Source of the DNA: Nematostella vectensis
Taxonomy: Eukaryota > Cnidaria > Anthozoa > Actiniaria > Edwardsiidae
Direction: 5' to 3'
Assembly (NCBI RefSeq): GCF_932526225.1
Contig: NC_064038.1
Coordinates: forward strand, 10,353,070-10,417,069
Length of the DNA stretch: 64,000 nt
Shown here: positions 41,337 to 55,300 of the stretch, one piece after another
How positions within the stretch are numbered: position 1 is the stretch's first letter
How the letters are laid out: each line of letters begins with the position of its first letter
Notes under the pieces: model-generated
Databases searched by the model: none
What the model saw: the letters and a program-made list of their open reading frames with translations, nothing else
Told to the model about the DNA's origin: nothing
Made by a program: the position numbers and the translations under genes

Positions 41337-44300
41337 CAGGGGCTCATAAGTAGGGGCAATCATCTGTATTAAATAAGTGTCACGGCGTTTCCTAGGATCA
41401 GGCTATTTTTAGACGCACGTATTAGCCAATCAGATGACAGGGCGGAAAAATTGACTTTGTCTCAAGGAATCCAAAATGGCGGACGAGAAGGGGGAAAACG
41501 ACGCTTGCTTTTCAAAGTCTCCCTACGTCGTCATATGCCTTCTTATTTCTGAATCCTTTTTGTCGCAGAGAAAGAAACATTCTGTTACTAGCCTTGGACT
41601 ATTTATTTCTCTATAAGTGGACTCAACGTTGTTACGAGGACATTTTTTCTTGCTCATGCAAAGCAATAAATTCGGAAATAAGTGATCATTTCTTTCGATC
41701 TCGAAATTCTGTCGCTGAGAGGCAATATTATCATCCATAAGGTGTTTGATACTGCTAGTTAACCAACAATAGTGTAAGAAGTAACATGCGGAAGTTTATG
41801 TCTTGTTTTTTGTTTTACATTTATATTAAACCAGCTCTTCAAAACTGTAAGTTAAGTAATTGTGTTTGTATAAGAAATAATTTAGTCATGATACGCATAA
41901 ATCATGACCTGCCCTCGACTCAACTTGCCCTGATCTGGTACGAAATTGTAAAATATAATCATGTAAAAGTATACTAACATAAAAGGCAACTTCAATATGA
42001 ATTACATTTGTGTCTTTTTTTTGTAAATTCTTTTTTCATTTAAGCTTAATTCGAAATTTGATACTCATTTAACTTATAATCTGTTATGAATACTTACAGT
42101 ATTACATACTTGTGGTATCTTGATTTGTTCAAATTTGACTTTCTTTTGACTGACCTCTTGGCTGTCTAGTATAATAAGATTTAAAATCATTGCAAAAAAA
42201 AAAAAAGGCCATGAGTGTATCTGTCATCTTGGCTTGTAATAAGACTATAGTAATGGCCCTTGTAAAATCTTTCGAAAAAGTTCTTGATGGAAAGACGATG
42301 CTGTCACTCAAACAGTTTCAGGCTCTTGGAATGTTTGTGGATCACTTGGGGAAATGAAAGAATTTACAACGAAACAAATATTCAGAGGAAGGATATAGAA
42401 ATGCCATGATCAATGTAGATGGGGCTAATATTTAACTTACAATTAAAAATTTTAGTGCACATCTCTAGGAAGTAATAGCTGTTAAAACATTCCATTTTGG
42501 TTTGAATGTATCAAATAACATTTGACCAAGAGCTCTGCAAAGCTCTCCCATAACAACATTAGGTTAACATATTCACCCTTTATAGCTACCAACTCCCTTG
42601 CTATAGCTTAAAAATACCCAGTTTGTGGCTATTATTTGCTGGTTTCATAAGATGTTGAGGCAAATAAGGCAAATAAGTGAATAGCTTGGACAAATTTTAT
42701 ACTATGACTTTGATAACCAGGGTTTGTTGGTGCCCTGCTTCAGTCTGTAAAGAGAAAAATCTGGACTTGCACCAAAGAAATGTCAGATTCTTAGAAGTTG
42801 TGTTAACCCATTGACTCCTGGCTATTTCTGAGCTGAATTTACAAAAAACAGACTGAAAACAGATACCTCCCCCCTATTCTGAGTTTTATACAGCCCGTCA
42901 AAGTCAAACACAGCTGCACCTAGTCAGCGGTATCCAAGCTTTCCAACAGTGCTTTGCGGTCCCCACTTTTAATCTCTCATCGTTGTGCTGAAGCCAGCAC
43001 AAGTTGATGGTTGCTTGTATTTTTCATAAAAAATACAGCTATGAGCATATTAGGAGAGTGTCTCAGGACATCATGAAGTCTTTTGGGGCATAATTGAGTG
43101 TATTGCTTATGGATATTTGCAAGCAAAGGTGGATTCATGATGATTTTTTCTTGTTTGGCTTTGCCTGGATGAGAAAATAATTTTCTTATGAATCACCACA
43201 GCTCTCCTAAATGCTGTCTTTTCTGAAACCAAATTGATTCCAAAATTGTTTACACTGCTATTCTGGGCCTGTATGACCTGGAATTGATTTGTTTGGCTTC
43301 GGGGTGAAAAGACTTTGGGGAGAGGAGTGTTGACTGGCCCTCCCCTCGTGAATTTTTCCCTGGATCTCCCAGAATTCTTTGCAATACGTAAAGGCATCTT
43401 CGTGGTTTTACAAGCCTTCAAGGAGTGGACATTGTGTCTTGAGGCCATGGAAATGAACCTGGAGGATCAGAATAAAGGTATCTATTTGTGTCTTGAGCTG
43501 TGTTTGCTGATCTCTCTCCCTTGTGTTGTATTTTGAGCGTTTTATTGAGAGGGGTGATTCTGCTTTTCTTTCCTTGTTCGATTTGAAATTTGTCAAAGAA
43601 CCTGTGCTATGATTTGGCTTAAGAGTATTTGCCAACACCTTGGTGGGATGCATATCTTCAAGACCATTTATCCCTTAGACTGATGCCTGAGTATCTTCAT
43701 CTTGTTGTGTTTATTTTGAATTTATGAATTTTTTGGGTTGTGGGTACTTCCCAAAGCTGGTACAGGCCGGTTGAGGGGTCAATGTGTTAACACCATGCCA
43801 AATGAATGTACACAAAATGGACCAAATAAGCCCATGAAGGAAACCACTTGACAACTTCTATCTTGCTGGATCTTGTGGACTGTTTCAACAGTTAGGAACA
43901 AATACAGACTTTAAAAGAAAAAGGTTGACACCATTCGGAGGTGCTTTTTAATACACTATATTTTGGCAGGCCAATACCTGAAGAGTAGCACGTTTGCAGC
44001 TAATATGGAAAAGTTCAAAAAAATAATTATTAATAGGGAGTTGTTGTTATTTTACAGTAAGCAAAAGTCAACAATAAAGCGTTTTGAATAGCAAAACAGC
44101 CATGAATGTAACATATATTATCATTAAAAGGAAAACTTCAGGATATTTTCCTTATCATTACATATAATTATCTATTACAGCGAAATAATAGACTGTTGTT
44201 ATTACAGGGAAGTAACAGACCGTTTGAGTGGCAGCATAAAATATTTCAGAAAAGCTCTTGTGGGGAAGATTAACAAGGACTGAAAGTGCATTACTATAAT

Positions 44301-45163
44301 GGTGGCAAGTCTTACATTATATGCATGCTTTTATACCTTCCTTGCCTTTTTTGAAATGATTTAAGACGTATTATAGTTTCTGGTCAGCCAAGAGTTCATA
44401 TGAGAAACGACTTCAGTGGATAGTCACTATAATACACATTCTCTCTATCCTCTCTTTTTTTGGAAAGTCAAATTTGAACAAAGTATTCATAACAGATCAT
44501 AAATAACAAGTATAAATTTTCGAATTAAATGGAAATAGAATTTACAAAAAGACACAAACATCCATATTGAGGTTGCCTTTTATGTTAGTATGCTTTTCCA
44601 TGAATATTTCTTACAATTTCTTACCAGATCAGGACAGTGAGACCAGGACAGGTTCAAGCTTTGAAGAGCTCGTTTAATAAAAATATTTAACAAAAACAAG
44701 ACATAACTTTCGTATGTTAATTCTGACACTATTGTTAGTTAACTAGCAGTATCAAATACCTTATAAATTATAATATCGCCTCTCAGCGACAGAATTTCGA
44801 GATCGATACAAATGATCGATTTTTTGCAAGAGCAAGAAAAAATGTCCTCGTAACAACGTTTGAGTCCACTTATGAAGAAATAAATAGTCCAAGGCTAGTA
44901 ACAGAATGTTTCTTTCTCTGCGACAAAAAAGGATTCAGAAATAAGAAGGCATATGACGACGCAGGAAGACTTTGAAAAGCAGGCGTCGTTTTCCCCCTTC
45001 TCGGCCGCCATTTTGGATTCCTTGAGACAAAGTCAATTTTTCCGCCCTGTCATCTGATTGGCCAACCCGTGCGTCTAAAAATAGCCTGATTCTAGAAAAC
45101 GCCGTGACACCTATATAGTACCAGAATGTGGGGAAGTTGGTTGCCCCTACTTATGAGCCCCTG
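41337..45163. mobile_element. 3.8-kb DNA transposon with long inverted arms
   Basis: The outermost ends are CAGGGGCTCATAAGTAGGGG and CCCCTACTTATGAGCCCCTG. Inside, arms of roughly 700 bp continue the inverted match: GTGTCACGGCGTTTCC near 41377 with its inverse near 45110, then TTTTTGTCGCAGAGAAAGAA with its inverse near 44920. The flanks CCTTAT and CCTAAT may be a mutated target duplication. No transposase frame survives. A piggyBac-like element is nested at 42807-43786. A related copy lies at 61849-62863 and an arm fragment at 46118-46342. Confidence 0.85.
42807..43786. mobile_element. piggyBac-like element, non-autonomous, copy 1
   Basis: A 980-bp element flanked on both sides by TTAA, with ends CCCATTGACTCCTGG and its imperfect inverse GGGGTCAATGTG. 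TTAA duplication is the hallmark of piggyBac. The empty target survives in the related transposon at 62036-62052. It holds short frames on both strands but nothing I recognise as a DDE transposase. Confidence 0.85.
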
Positions 45164-46117
45164 CCTAATGTAATAAGGGGAGGGGTATACCCGAAATTTG
45201 GTACGCTGAAATGGAAAAACGAACCAACCAGCTCAAAATCCTGGCTACGGGTCTGACTCCAGGGGACGAACTGGGACCGACACAGAGGTGGCTGCAAAGG
45301 AGGCAAATAAGCAGCAAATATTTTAAGAGTTACAAGTCCTTACTGACCAAATGTGTCAGGCGCCCATTAAGATTGCCTTTTTGTAGCAAAACTTGTGGGT
45401 TGAGTACGTGCCTATTACAACAAATCTAGTTTCGTGGATTGACTAACCTACCGTGATAAAACACGAGGAACTATGATGTACAATTACAAATGTATCACCC
45501 AGATAAGTAACACACTAGGATATTTACTACGGATTTGTAACAAAAATCAAACAGTCTAGTTTGTAACACAATCAACCAGATATCCGTAATAACCTAAGAA
45601 TTTCATGAAATGTTTCAATACACAGCCGTAACAGGCCTTAAATTATTGGGGGTGGGGGGTGCACGATACAGAAACATTAAGAAAATATTGGGGGGAGGGG
45701 GGCACAGCCACGCCCCCACTGGTCACCTCCTGTGCCCCACCCCCTTCTGCGGCCCTGATACAAACCCCATGTATAACAAAGGTGAAACACTCCAAAAGTC
45801 TTAGTATTCGGAAGACGCCGAAGGCAAACCATCAGAACTATCAAACCATGGGACAAGAAAGTTTGGCATTCGTTAAAGAAGTCTTCCAAAAGCCATTGGA
45901 CAATTGCATTGGCCAATCTGATAGTTTGACCCATGAATTGGTCATCCCAGTTTTAGGTAGCTCGTCCTAGCTCGCAGTGCTAATCAATATTGTTTCATTA
46001 AAGCGGGCCTTCCACTACCAGTCGAGTGGGGGTGATTCCTTCGAAACCACTTTCCCTCCCCTCCACCCACCCCCCCCCCCCCCCGGTTACAGGCCTGTTC
46101 CAGAAGATGTATTGGAC
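45164..46117. other. Spacer with G/C-run repeats
   Basis: No gene is supported. The region has several G- or C-rich runs (45650-45700, 46066-46084) with short spurious open frames. Confidence 0.4.
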
Positions 46118-46342
46118 AAGACTGGAAATAAAGACAGAATGTTTCTTTCTCTGCGACAAAAAAGGATTCAGAAATAAGAAGGCATATGACGACGCAGGAA
46201 GACTTTGAAAAGCAGGCGTCGTTTTCCCCCTTCTCGGCCGCCATTTTGGATTCCTTGAGACAAAGTCAATTTTTCCGCCCTGTCATCTGATTGGCCAATC
46301 CGTGCGTCTAAAAATAGCCTGATTCTAGGAAACGTAGAAGGT
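46118..46342. mobile_element. Arm fragment of the long-arm transposon
   Basis: The stretch from AGACAGAATGTTTCTTTCTC to GATTCTAGGAAACG matches the right arm of the element at 41337-45163 (about 44905-45104), including AGGCATATGACGACGCAGGA. It stops short of the outer terminus. Confidence 0.75.
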
Positions 46343-46629
46343 GCCCTGGAATGGACGCGTGGATTGACGTCCAGGATGCCATGGATGTGGGGTATCGCGG
46401 TGTGGGCAAGTCAACAACTTCAACGGAACCATGACAGATGATCTGGGCTAACTACTGGACTTTTCGCTTAAAAGTATGAAATTCAATTATACTCGCAGGA
46501 CTTCATTATTTAAGTCGGTCTTGGAATATGCAGCAACTTACATGAATTTCCTTTCTAATTTTAGTATGGCTCTCATCAAAACTAAGAAATAAAAGTCGAA
46601 ACAGGCTTCTCTTTTTAACTTGTTAAATA

Positions 46630-47410
46630 TTGCAGTGATACCTCGTATAAGCGCCCCCCCTCCCCTCGGGAACTTGCAAGTGATGTACAGTGGTACCTCG
46701 ATTAAGCGCCCTCCCCTCCCCCCTCCCCTCTGGACCTTGCAAGTGTTGTATACAGTGGTACCTCAAATAAGCGCCCCCTCCCCTCGGGAACTTGCAAGTG
46801 ATGTACAGCGGTACCTTGATTAAGCGCCCTCCCCCCCCCTCCCCTATGGACCTTGCAAGTGATGTATACGGTGGTACCTCAAATAAACGCCCCCCTCCCC
46901 TTGGGAACTTGCAAGTGATGTACAGCGGTACCTCGATTAAGCGCCCTCCCCTCCCCCCTCCCCTCTGGACCTTGCAAGTGTTGTATACAGTGGTACCTCA
47001 AATAAGCGCCCCCTCCCCTCGGGAACTTGCAAGTGATGTACAGCGGTACCTTGATTAAGCGCCCTCCCCCCCCTCCCCTCTGGACCTTGCAAGTGATGTA
47101 TACGGTGGCACCTCGATTAAGCGCCCTCCCCCCCCCCCCCTCCCCTCTGGACCTTGCAAGTGATGTACAGCGGCACCTCGATTAAGCGCCCTTCACCCCC
47201 TCCCCTCTGGACCTTGCAAGTGATGTATACGGTGGCACCTCGATTAAGCGCCCTCCCCCCCCCCCTCCCCTCTGGACCTTGCAAGTGATGTACAGCGGCA
47301 CCTCGATTAAGCGCCCCCCCTCCCCTCCCCTCTGGACCTTGCAAGTGATGTATACGGTGGTACCTCGATTAAGCGCCCTCCCCCCCTCCCCTCTGGACCT
47401 TGCAAGTAAT
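46630..47410. repeat. About 60-bp C-rich tandem array
   Basis: Units combine GGTACCTCGATTAAGCGCCC, a C-rich run of variable length and CTGGACCTTGCAAGTGATGT. Unit length varies between about 55 and 67 bp because the C-runs vary. The short GC-rich frames are periodicity. Confidence 0.88.
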
Positions 47411-47846
47411 GTATAAGTACGAATAACTTAAGATTCAAGGGTAGGCTTGATGTTTTTGCGGTTTTACGGGGTGCCCTCTTACCCTAGAGCTCCCGGGGGG
47501 ACTCTCCAGAAAAGTTGATGGGGTGGTCGATCTGTCTTTTAGGGTATAAAATTCATACCAACTGCTATCTTTTAGAGGGTTTTTTTTGTTCGATTCTGCT
47601 ATCTTTTAGGGGTTTTTACGCCCGGGGAGGAGGATTTTTTCCGATTCTGCTATCTTTTAGGGTGTTTCACGCTAAAAGGTGGCCCAATCGCTCGAAACGT
47701 ATTTAATAATAAACCACAAGTCAACTGATCGGTTGAGACTTCCGGCTATATTGTCGGTAACATAACAATAGTGCTATCCCTTAGGGTTAAAATTGATTTT
47801 GCTGTCGATCACCCCCGTCTGTTTTACTGGAAGCCCCCATCCTGGG

Positions 47847-49379
47847 CTAGAGCGGGTCGTCACACTGCCACGTGGCTGCTTGCAAAGACTTGATCTCCTC
47901 GATGTTTTTGTCGGCGCTTTCCTGATCGTCCAGTTCCCTATACGCTTGTACTAATCGTTCAAGTGTTTTCTTGACCTCCTCCGAGGTGTCGAGGACTTTC
48001 TGCTGCATTGCTTTCGCCTGCTCCAGACGAAGAACAGCAGTTTTAAAATCACCTGTTAAGCAACGTGTAGTAACCAATGATAAGCTGTGGTGATAGCAAC
48101 GATAGAGAAGATTGCGGAAGGGGGAGGGGAGGGGGGTAATAATATTAACCAGGCGCGTTCACAGGATTCAGAAGGGGGGGGGATGCGCAGTCATAGGTAT
48201 ATACTGGAAAAGGATAATACAGGGTGTCCCAAAAGTTCAGGCTTATATTTAAAAGCAATTACACTCGATTAACTAATAATTTCAAAAGAACGTTCTTCAA
48301 GTTACCAGCTAATATCTTCACTATTTGTTTACTGACAATTTTATTTCTTTTTCTTTTTCCCCGCATAAATGGTCATACATGGTCCCTTAGGTCTCCTGGA
48401 AATCTTCTATCCCTTAGGGTGTCTATCAGGGGACCCGTTCCGACAAATCGCACTTCCTGTTACAGTTTGTAAGACTTTCTGTTTAATCAAATTTCAATCA
48501 GTCGTTAATAAAATTCAGAAGCCTATGTTATTTTTGCTATCCCTTATTTCAGAAACGACACCCATTTTACTATCCCTTATATATGCATTACGAGCAGATG
48601 AACGAACTTTTGGGACACCCTGCATTTAACGATCCTTCAGTTAGAGCACACTTTTTGGCAGCGACAGGGGGCGGACCGTTCACACCCTCTTAGGTGCGCA
48701 ACTTTATTAACAACAGAACATTAACTGAAGTTTTTAAAATTCTGCGAACTGTGGCTGTCTATTTTTAATAGCTAAATCGCCTTCTAGCTTCCGTCATTCA
48801 AAATGATTGAAGTGTTCTCATTGGCCAGCACTTAAATGGTTTCAAATCACGACACCTTTCCGCAAAGGGGCTGACCAATCAAAAAAACATCAAATATTAT
48901 TCATTTTGTTTGAATGATAGAAGTCAAAAATCAGTTGGAAATTTTTTGACAAGAATCGCTACATCTCTTTGTGCTAAAAAGAATACCATTTATAATTTGT
49001 TTTCCTTCGAAGCTAGAAATTGTTGACGAGAAACTAGCTACAAAGGAAAAAAATTATAAAAGGTATTATTTTTAGCACAAATTTGAATTTTTTAGCTTCT
49101 TGAGCTATGTACCTTTCATGAGGAAAGCAAAGCCAAGGTTGTACAGCGACCGCGCCGTTTCATGATGGTCGCCTAGCAACGCCTCTCTGCACTCCAACGC
49201 TTTATAACTGCACTCAATCGCTTGGTCGTACTTTTTCAGCTTTAAGTAACTGTTTGCGTTGTGACAATTCGTTGAGGCAGTGAATGGGTGATGGCCAAGA
49301 TGGAATTCATAGGAAGGAAGAACATTTTCTGTCCGAATGCGTATGGCGTTCTTGTGCTCACCAATGTAGTCCTCAGAAG
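47847..49379 (-). CDS. Receptor exons 7-8: C-terminal TPRs
   Basis: Exon 7 (49379-49113) follows TTTCTCTTAG and encodes paired helices with HPFTASTNCHNANSYL and YDQAIECSYKALECRE. Exon 8 (48052-47847) follows TGCTTAACAG and encodes a last helical repeat (FKTAVLRLEQAKAMQQ, LERLVQAYRELDDQESADK) before the stop TAG. The intron between them holds a mariner-like MITE and a fold-back element. Confidence 0.85.
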
Positions 49380-52300
49380 CTAAGAGAAAGCTAATTAGTC
49401 AGCTCGCTACTGCGATCCTTGCTTGTGTGGAATTAATAAGGAAATATCAACAAATACTGGTTGTGGAATTAATCCGTGAGAGAACACCAACAAATACTGG
49501 TTATGCAAGTAAAACGTGAGAGAGAACACCAACAAATACTGGTTATGCAAGTAATCCGTGAGAGAGAACACCAACAAATACTGGTTATGGAATTAATCCA
49601 TGAGAGAGAATACCAACAAATACTGGTTATGGAAGTAATCTGTGAGAGAGAATACCAACAAATACTGGTTATGGAAGTAATCTGTGAGAGAGAATACCAA
49701 CAAATACTGGTTATGGAATTTATCCGTGAGACAGAATACCAACAAATACTGGTTATGGAAGTAATCTGTTAGATAGAATGCCAACAAAATACAGGTTATC
49801 ATCATTGGAGACCCAGGGCTCTTTTTTTTTTCAAAACCTTTATTTTTACCAGCCGCCCGTGTAAATATGATCACATTGTACGAGCATTGAATGGATCAGT
49901 GCTAAATTGGCACTCGTCGTTGACCAGATCATAATCAGAGCAAACAGTGTTTGCTTGAAATAAATTGTCTATGACAATGAATGGAATTTTTACGGTAGTG
50001 GAGCTCTATGAGAGCAAAGTCCCTACGCGAACTAGTCAGTGCTTTTGCCAAAGAGTTATGGACAAAGATAGCGAGAGTGAAAAAAAGAGAGAGTTCAAGA
50101 AAGTTAAGAAAAAATAAGCAAAACAGGGTGTGACAGACATCGAACTCACCTGCAAAGTCATTGTAACAGGCAGCCAACATCACCTCTCTCTTCCGTCTCT
50201 CGTCGTCTCCCATGTCGTCATCTCCCATGCTGGAGGACTTGGCATAACGATGCCGTATTTTTAAAGCCTCATTAATTAGCTGAAACCCCTTATGCTTATC
50301 CCCACAACGCACAGAACAGCGGCCGAGTTTGCTGAGGCATTGCGCACGCGCACCATCTGATACTTCATCTAGACTCTGATTGGCCTTTTCCAAGCATTTC
50401 GATGATCGTACGTAAGCCCGTGCACACAACGCGGGCTCGTCGCATTGGCAACTTAATACGATGTTAGCTCCGAGAAAGATCACACACGTCACGGCTCTGG
50501 CCTTGTTTCTTGAGCTTAGATGGTATATTCGCGAAAATAAAGCTTCAAACTCGTTCCGCCTCAGGACTTTCATCAACAAGACGACAACGTCCACTAAAGT
50601 ATCGAGGACATGCTCTCTTACCTCATCATCATCGAGATCACAGTCGAACACACACCAGTTCAAAATCTGGTTCAAGTTTGGCTTCTCTTGGAAGTATTGC
50701 TTGATTGCTGACATGGAGTCACGGCTGAAGAACTGCTTCTCTAAATCTCGCAGCAATGACATCTTAGTGTTTGTAAAAGCAATCCTTGAAGCTCTGTACA
50801 CCAACTGGAAGTCTTTATGCTCGAGTGCTTTCTTCATTCCGAACGAGCGAAACAAAAACTTGACGTAGTAGAGTTCTAGACGCAAATCAAAGCTTACAAA
50901 GCCATACTTGGACTCGAGGTCGTGAAGGCTTTTTTTTGAGCACGATTGGGTACCGTCAGGATGGGTTATGACGTCAAGAGCCTGTTGGAGTGTGAAACGG
51001 AATGGGAAGACAGACACCTTAATAAGAGCCTCTTGTAAGGCCTGTGTCATTCGCTGGAAGCAGAGATCAAGGATGCGATCAATGCGTTCCTCCGGTATCT
51101 GGCTATTGGATGTAAATTCATCGATAACTTCAGAAGGCAGACAGGAGGCAAGTCTGGATTCGAGAAGGTCTGCTCTTTCCGTCTTCAGGAAGTTGAGCAT
51201 GACGATCGCGACTGCTGGAATACCATCACAGAAAGAAGCAAGGCGAGTAGCTGTAGGCTCATCCAAGTCACGCTTTCTAGTCATCAGGAATTTTACGATT
51301 TGGTCATCCGTTAGGCCATCTACTTTGATCGACTCGACTTCAAATGGAAAGCTTAAGCGTTCACGCGAAGTCAGAATAAGTTTGAAAGTTGCGGCGCACC
51401 TAGATTGCGCCAGTTTCTCGATCAGGGCACTTACTGGAATGCGCTTATCATTTCGAAGAGTGGTCATGCAAGGAAGATCTTTGCCCGCATTTGTTTCCTG
51501 CGCCGACCTTGCGTGCTCTTCGTGAAGAAAATCATCGTAGTTTTCTAAAACTAGGACGGTGTTTCGTCGTAGTTTCTGCACGGCTAGTAGGACGCTTTGC
51601 ATAGGCGTATTTGTGATGCAAGCTCTCTTGGTCATCTCTTCAAGTATTGCTTCTGCGAGTGCTTCGACACTTTTTATGCCCCTGCAATTCACATACAACG
51701 CAGCCCAGCGGAAATCGTCCTCCAACTCATGCGCGACGTAAACCACCAAATGTGTCTTGCCGTATCCAGTTGGCGCAAACACAACGATAACATCGCAGTC
51801 GCCATCCAACAATGCACCTTTTAATTTTTGTTTCTCTTGCTCCATCGACTGAAGGAAGCGTGGTTTTCTTAGAAGGTTGCCGCTTCCTTAAAGGAAATGA
51901 AAAAAAAATTACCTTCAAAAAAGGCGCGGACCTGTCAAATTTGTGTCATTCTCGCTAAACAAAGTAAAGTACAAGATTGCGGCTTCGCTCCGCGTAGGAG
52001 CTCCGTTATAAACTAAGGACATTATTAAACACAATTAGCGGTATAAGCGGACGTTGCTTACAAGGCAAACGTTGGCGTCCCCGATTGGATGTAAAACATG
52101 GGGTTTTCACCTCGGGTGGAAAACGACTAAAATGTATGCTTCTTTGAATTCTCAACCCAGTTTTATCGTTTTCTACTGTCATCGTCCACGCTTTCATCGT
52201 CGTTGCTTAAAGATGGGTGATTATTGGATCTAACAGATAAGACCTTGTCCATCAACTTTAAAAATATAAACAAAATATGCTAACAAAAGTCGCTTTTATT

Positions 52301-55300
52301 GGTAGAGAAAAATGTAAGAAAAAAGACAAATAAATGAAAATGTTAAATCCTGAATACCTTGTGGATCAAGGTTATGAGGACTTTCAAGAAAAGCAAAAAG
52401 AGCTTCAATCAGGAACACCGTTTTTTTATGAAAGACAGATTATGAAAGAAATCTCGACAAATTACTATATCTAAAAACCATCTAAAAAAAAGTTTTGCCC
52501 TCATTTCACAAATTCAATAAAAAATATCAATGGTTTAAATAAAAAAATGGATACTTTTTATATTTTGTATTTAGCTAGACTCACGTTCTTCAGATGTCAT
52601 TTCTTGAATTCCCCAAAATTGCGAATAACTTCCAGCTGAGAATAATCGTGAAAAGTCAGACGATGAATCGCCAGAGCTCCCTTGTTCCACGGGTTTCTTT
52701 GAGCGAGAATCATCAGGTATGGGAACAGCATGCGAAGGACTTCCCTGACGTGATAGGTAATGGGCCCCCTCATCTTCTGACGGCTCATCCTCGGGTTTAT
52801 CGAATGTCTCGTCAAGACCATTATCCTCTAAATGGTGCTCGCCTATGTCGTAAGCGTCAAGTACCATGCCACCTTGAGTTGGAGTTTTAATTTGTGCTTC
52901 TTCTATTGTTAAGACAGAAAACAGAAAGGTTATCAAAAGATGTGTATGTGGCATAGAGAAGAAAGCAAGCAAACAAAAGAAGCTTCTCTAAATCTTGGTA
53001 AAATCCTTGAAACTCTGTACACCACCTGGAAGTCTTCATGCTTTCTTCATTCCAAATGAGCGAATCAAAAACTTGACGTATAGAGTCTCAGAAGCAAATT
53101 AAAGCTTACAAAGCCATACGGTTATAAGGTCATAAGGTTATCAAAAGATTTGTATGTGTCAGAAAAGAAAGCAAGCAAAGGAAGAAAGCAAGAATGGACG
53201 AAAAGAAGAAGAAAAGAAAGAAGGCAAGGGAGCAAAAAGGAAAGAAAGCAGTATGTACCTGGGTTTCGTACCTAGAATTTTAACTGCGTCATGCCGCCCA
53301 ATCTTCTTTAGTGTTTTTATCAGCTTTTGAACAGAAAGACGAGGCTCTGAACTTGCCAGCCAGCTAAGCATCCTTCTAGTAGGGCTGCACTGGGACATCC
53401 TCAGCTCCAAGGCATGCACGGGTACACCAAAATATGAACTGAGTTTACGCCAATTGGCAACCCCTTGAATATCCTTATTCAATAGGTCAGCGATGTCACG
53501 GAGTAGCAATGAGTTTGGAGAGTTTGGGGTGAGAACCTCGGAGATGTGAGCATTTTCTGAAACGAACAAACAAAGTTACGTGGGCGGTTGAAGGGAGTTA
53601 TGTATAACCAATAAGCAAGGCCAAGATGCGGGCACAATCATGAGCTGTGTGTAAACGCTCAAAAGCCTAGCTGCAAAAGCCTCTCCGTCTCCTAACATTA
53701 TTGTTAAGTATACACCTATTTCGGGTTCAGAGCATTTTTTTTTTTTAGAGGCATTTTAGTACATTTTTACTCACATTTTTCGCATTTGGATAAAAAAAGA
53801 CAATTGATTATTTTGTAGATGGATTGATGGTGGATTTCTTCATGCATTACTGTGTGTGACTGCTGTCACGAACATCAGGGTCTTTCGACCGTGGAAACAA
53901 TCGATTTTGATCAGCTCGACCTGCTTTTTGTATGTCTGAAGGTTTGTCACTCACATATACAAAGTTGTGCCAGCTTTATGCAGGTGGCCTGCACAACACA
54001 GGTGTGTGCCTGCTCTAAAAAGCTGAAAAAATTGCAAACCCCCCCCCCCCCCAAACAGAAAAGATTTCCCCCATCAAATAATGACCCTTACCTAAAACAC
54101 ATTCGTTGGGTCCTACTGTAATCAGTCAATAAAAAGGTTTACATTACATTCCTTTATATTAATCAGCAATCCATAGCGAAAAATGCACATTTGTAGTTGT
54201 TTTTGGCAATCAATGGCAATTCAAAAGAATATATAAATAAGAATCTAAGGACCTAAAATAAAATCTATTGAAATTTTTATAATTCAAAAGAAAAAACAAA
54301 AGAGTGGATTCTCTATCAATAACTAACCTTTAAATATCTCTTCTCCAATTTTGTCAATTACATCTTTTCTTTCCATTTGTTTAAGATGACCAAGTAGGAT
54401 GGACATGCGATGCCCTGGTGCTGTTGCGGCAAGATACTCAAATAAGAGAATTGTTGGATTCTCGGCAGAGTCCGTCTCAAACAGATAGCATGTGTCCCTT
54501 CGCACGCCCAATTCAGTTGCTAGGCCACGCCAGTTAAAGACTGGCCCTGCATGGTCTGTGGAATCAAGTAAGCTAGCAATGGTATCCAGGAGAAATGCCT
54601 TTGATGTGATACACTCTGCAACCTTTTCATCGTCTGAGAGATCTATGGTAATAGTTCAGAAATTAGTGTATGAAGCTTTCTACTACAGGAACTTAAAGCT
54701 CTGCTACAGGCATGTAAACAGGGGGGTGCACAGGGTGCGCTCACACCCCCCCTAGGTGGCCAAAAAGTGGGTCATTTCTTAATCAGGATCTTCAAACACT
54801 ATGCTTTTTCCATATGAGACCTATGATTGTGCATCCCCCTCCTCCTCAGTCAACCCTGTGTATGCACTTGTGCTACCAAGAGGGCACATACACATGCACA
54901 GGCTGATTTTCCGTATGATAGCTATGACGGCAACCCCCCCCCCTCAGCCAATCCTGGGTATGCCCCTGAATGGGGAAGGGCAAGGTTTATGGCTTCTTAC
55001 CAACAAGAAGATTGGTGACATCAGTGCGATTGCGTTTTGACAAAATTTCTCTTAGCTCAGCAATCCTTAGCTCTGGTCTAATAGTCCCGAGAAACTGAAA
55101 AAGTCGCTCTGTTGCACTGTGTTCATTCCTTGAGGCACATTTTTCTCGTATTTCGAAGGGGATGCCAAGCTCTTTAGCCCAGTGTTCCCAGTTACTTAAT
55201 GATCTGTGTCTGACCGAGTCAAGACAGACAGCAAGATCATTCACACACTGTGGGTGCTCAAGGAGATCTCGAATTGTCAAATCTGTGAAAAAAATATCAC

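Noticed and set aside
42807-43786. Short frames in both piggyBac-like copies as a transposase
   Set aside because: The frames are broken, under 140 codons and show no recognisable DDE motif. The same holds for 60119-61095.
48224-48629. Overlapping frames in receptor intron 7
   Set aside because: They lie inside the mariner-like MITE and show no transposase motif.
49476-49772. 98-codon frame of QQILVMEV repeats
   Set aside because: It is a 42-bp tandem array in an intron of the receptor gene on the other strand.
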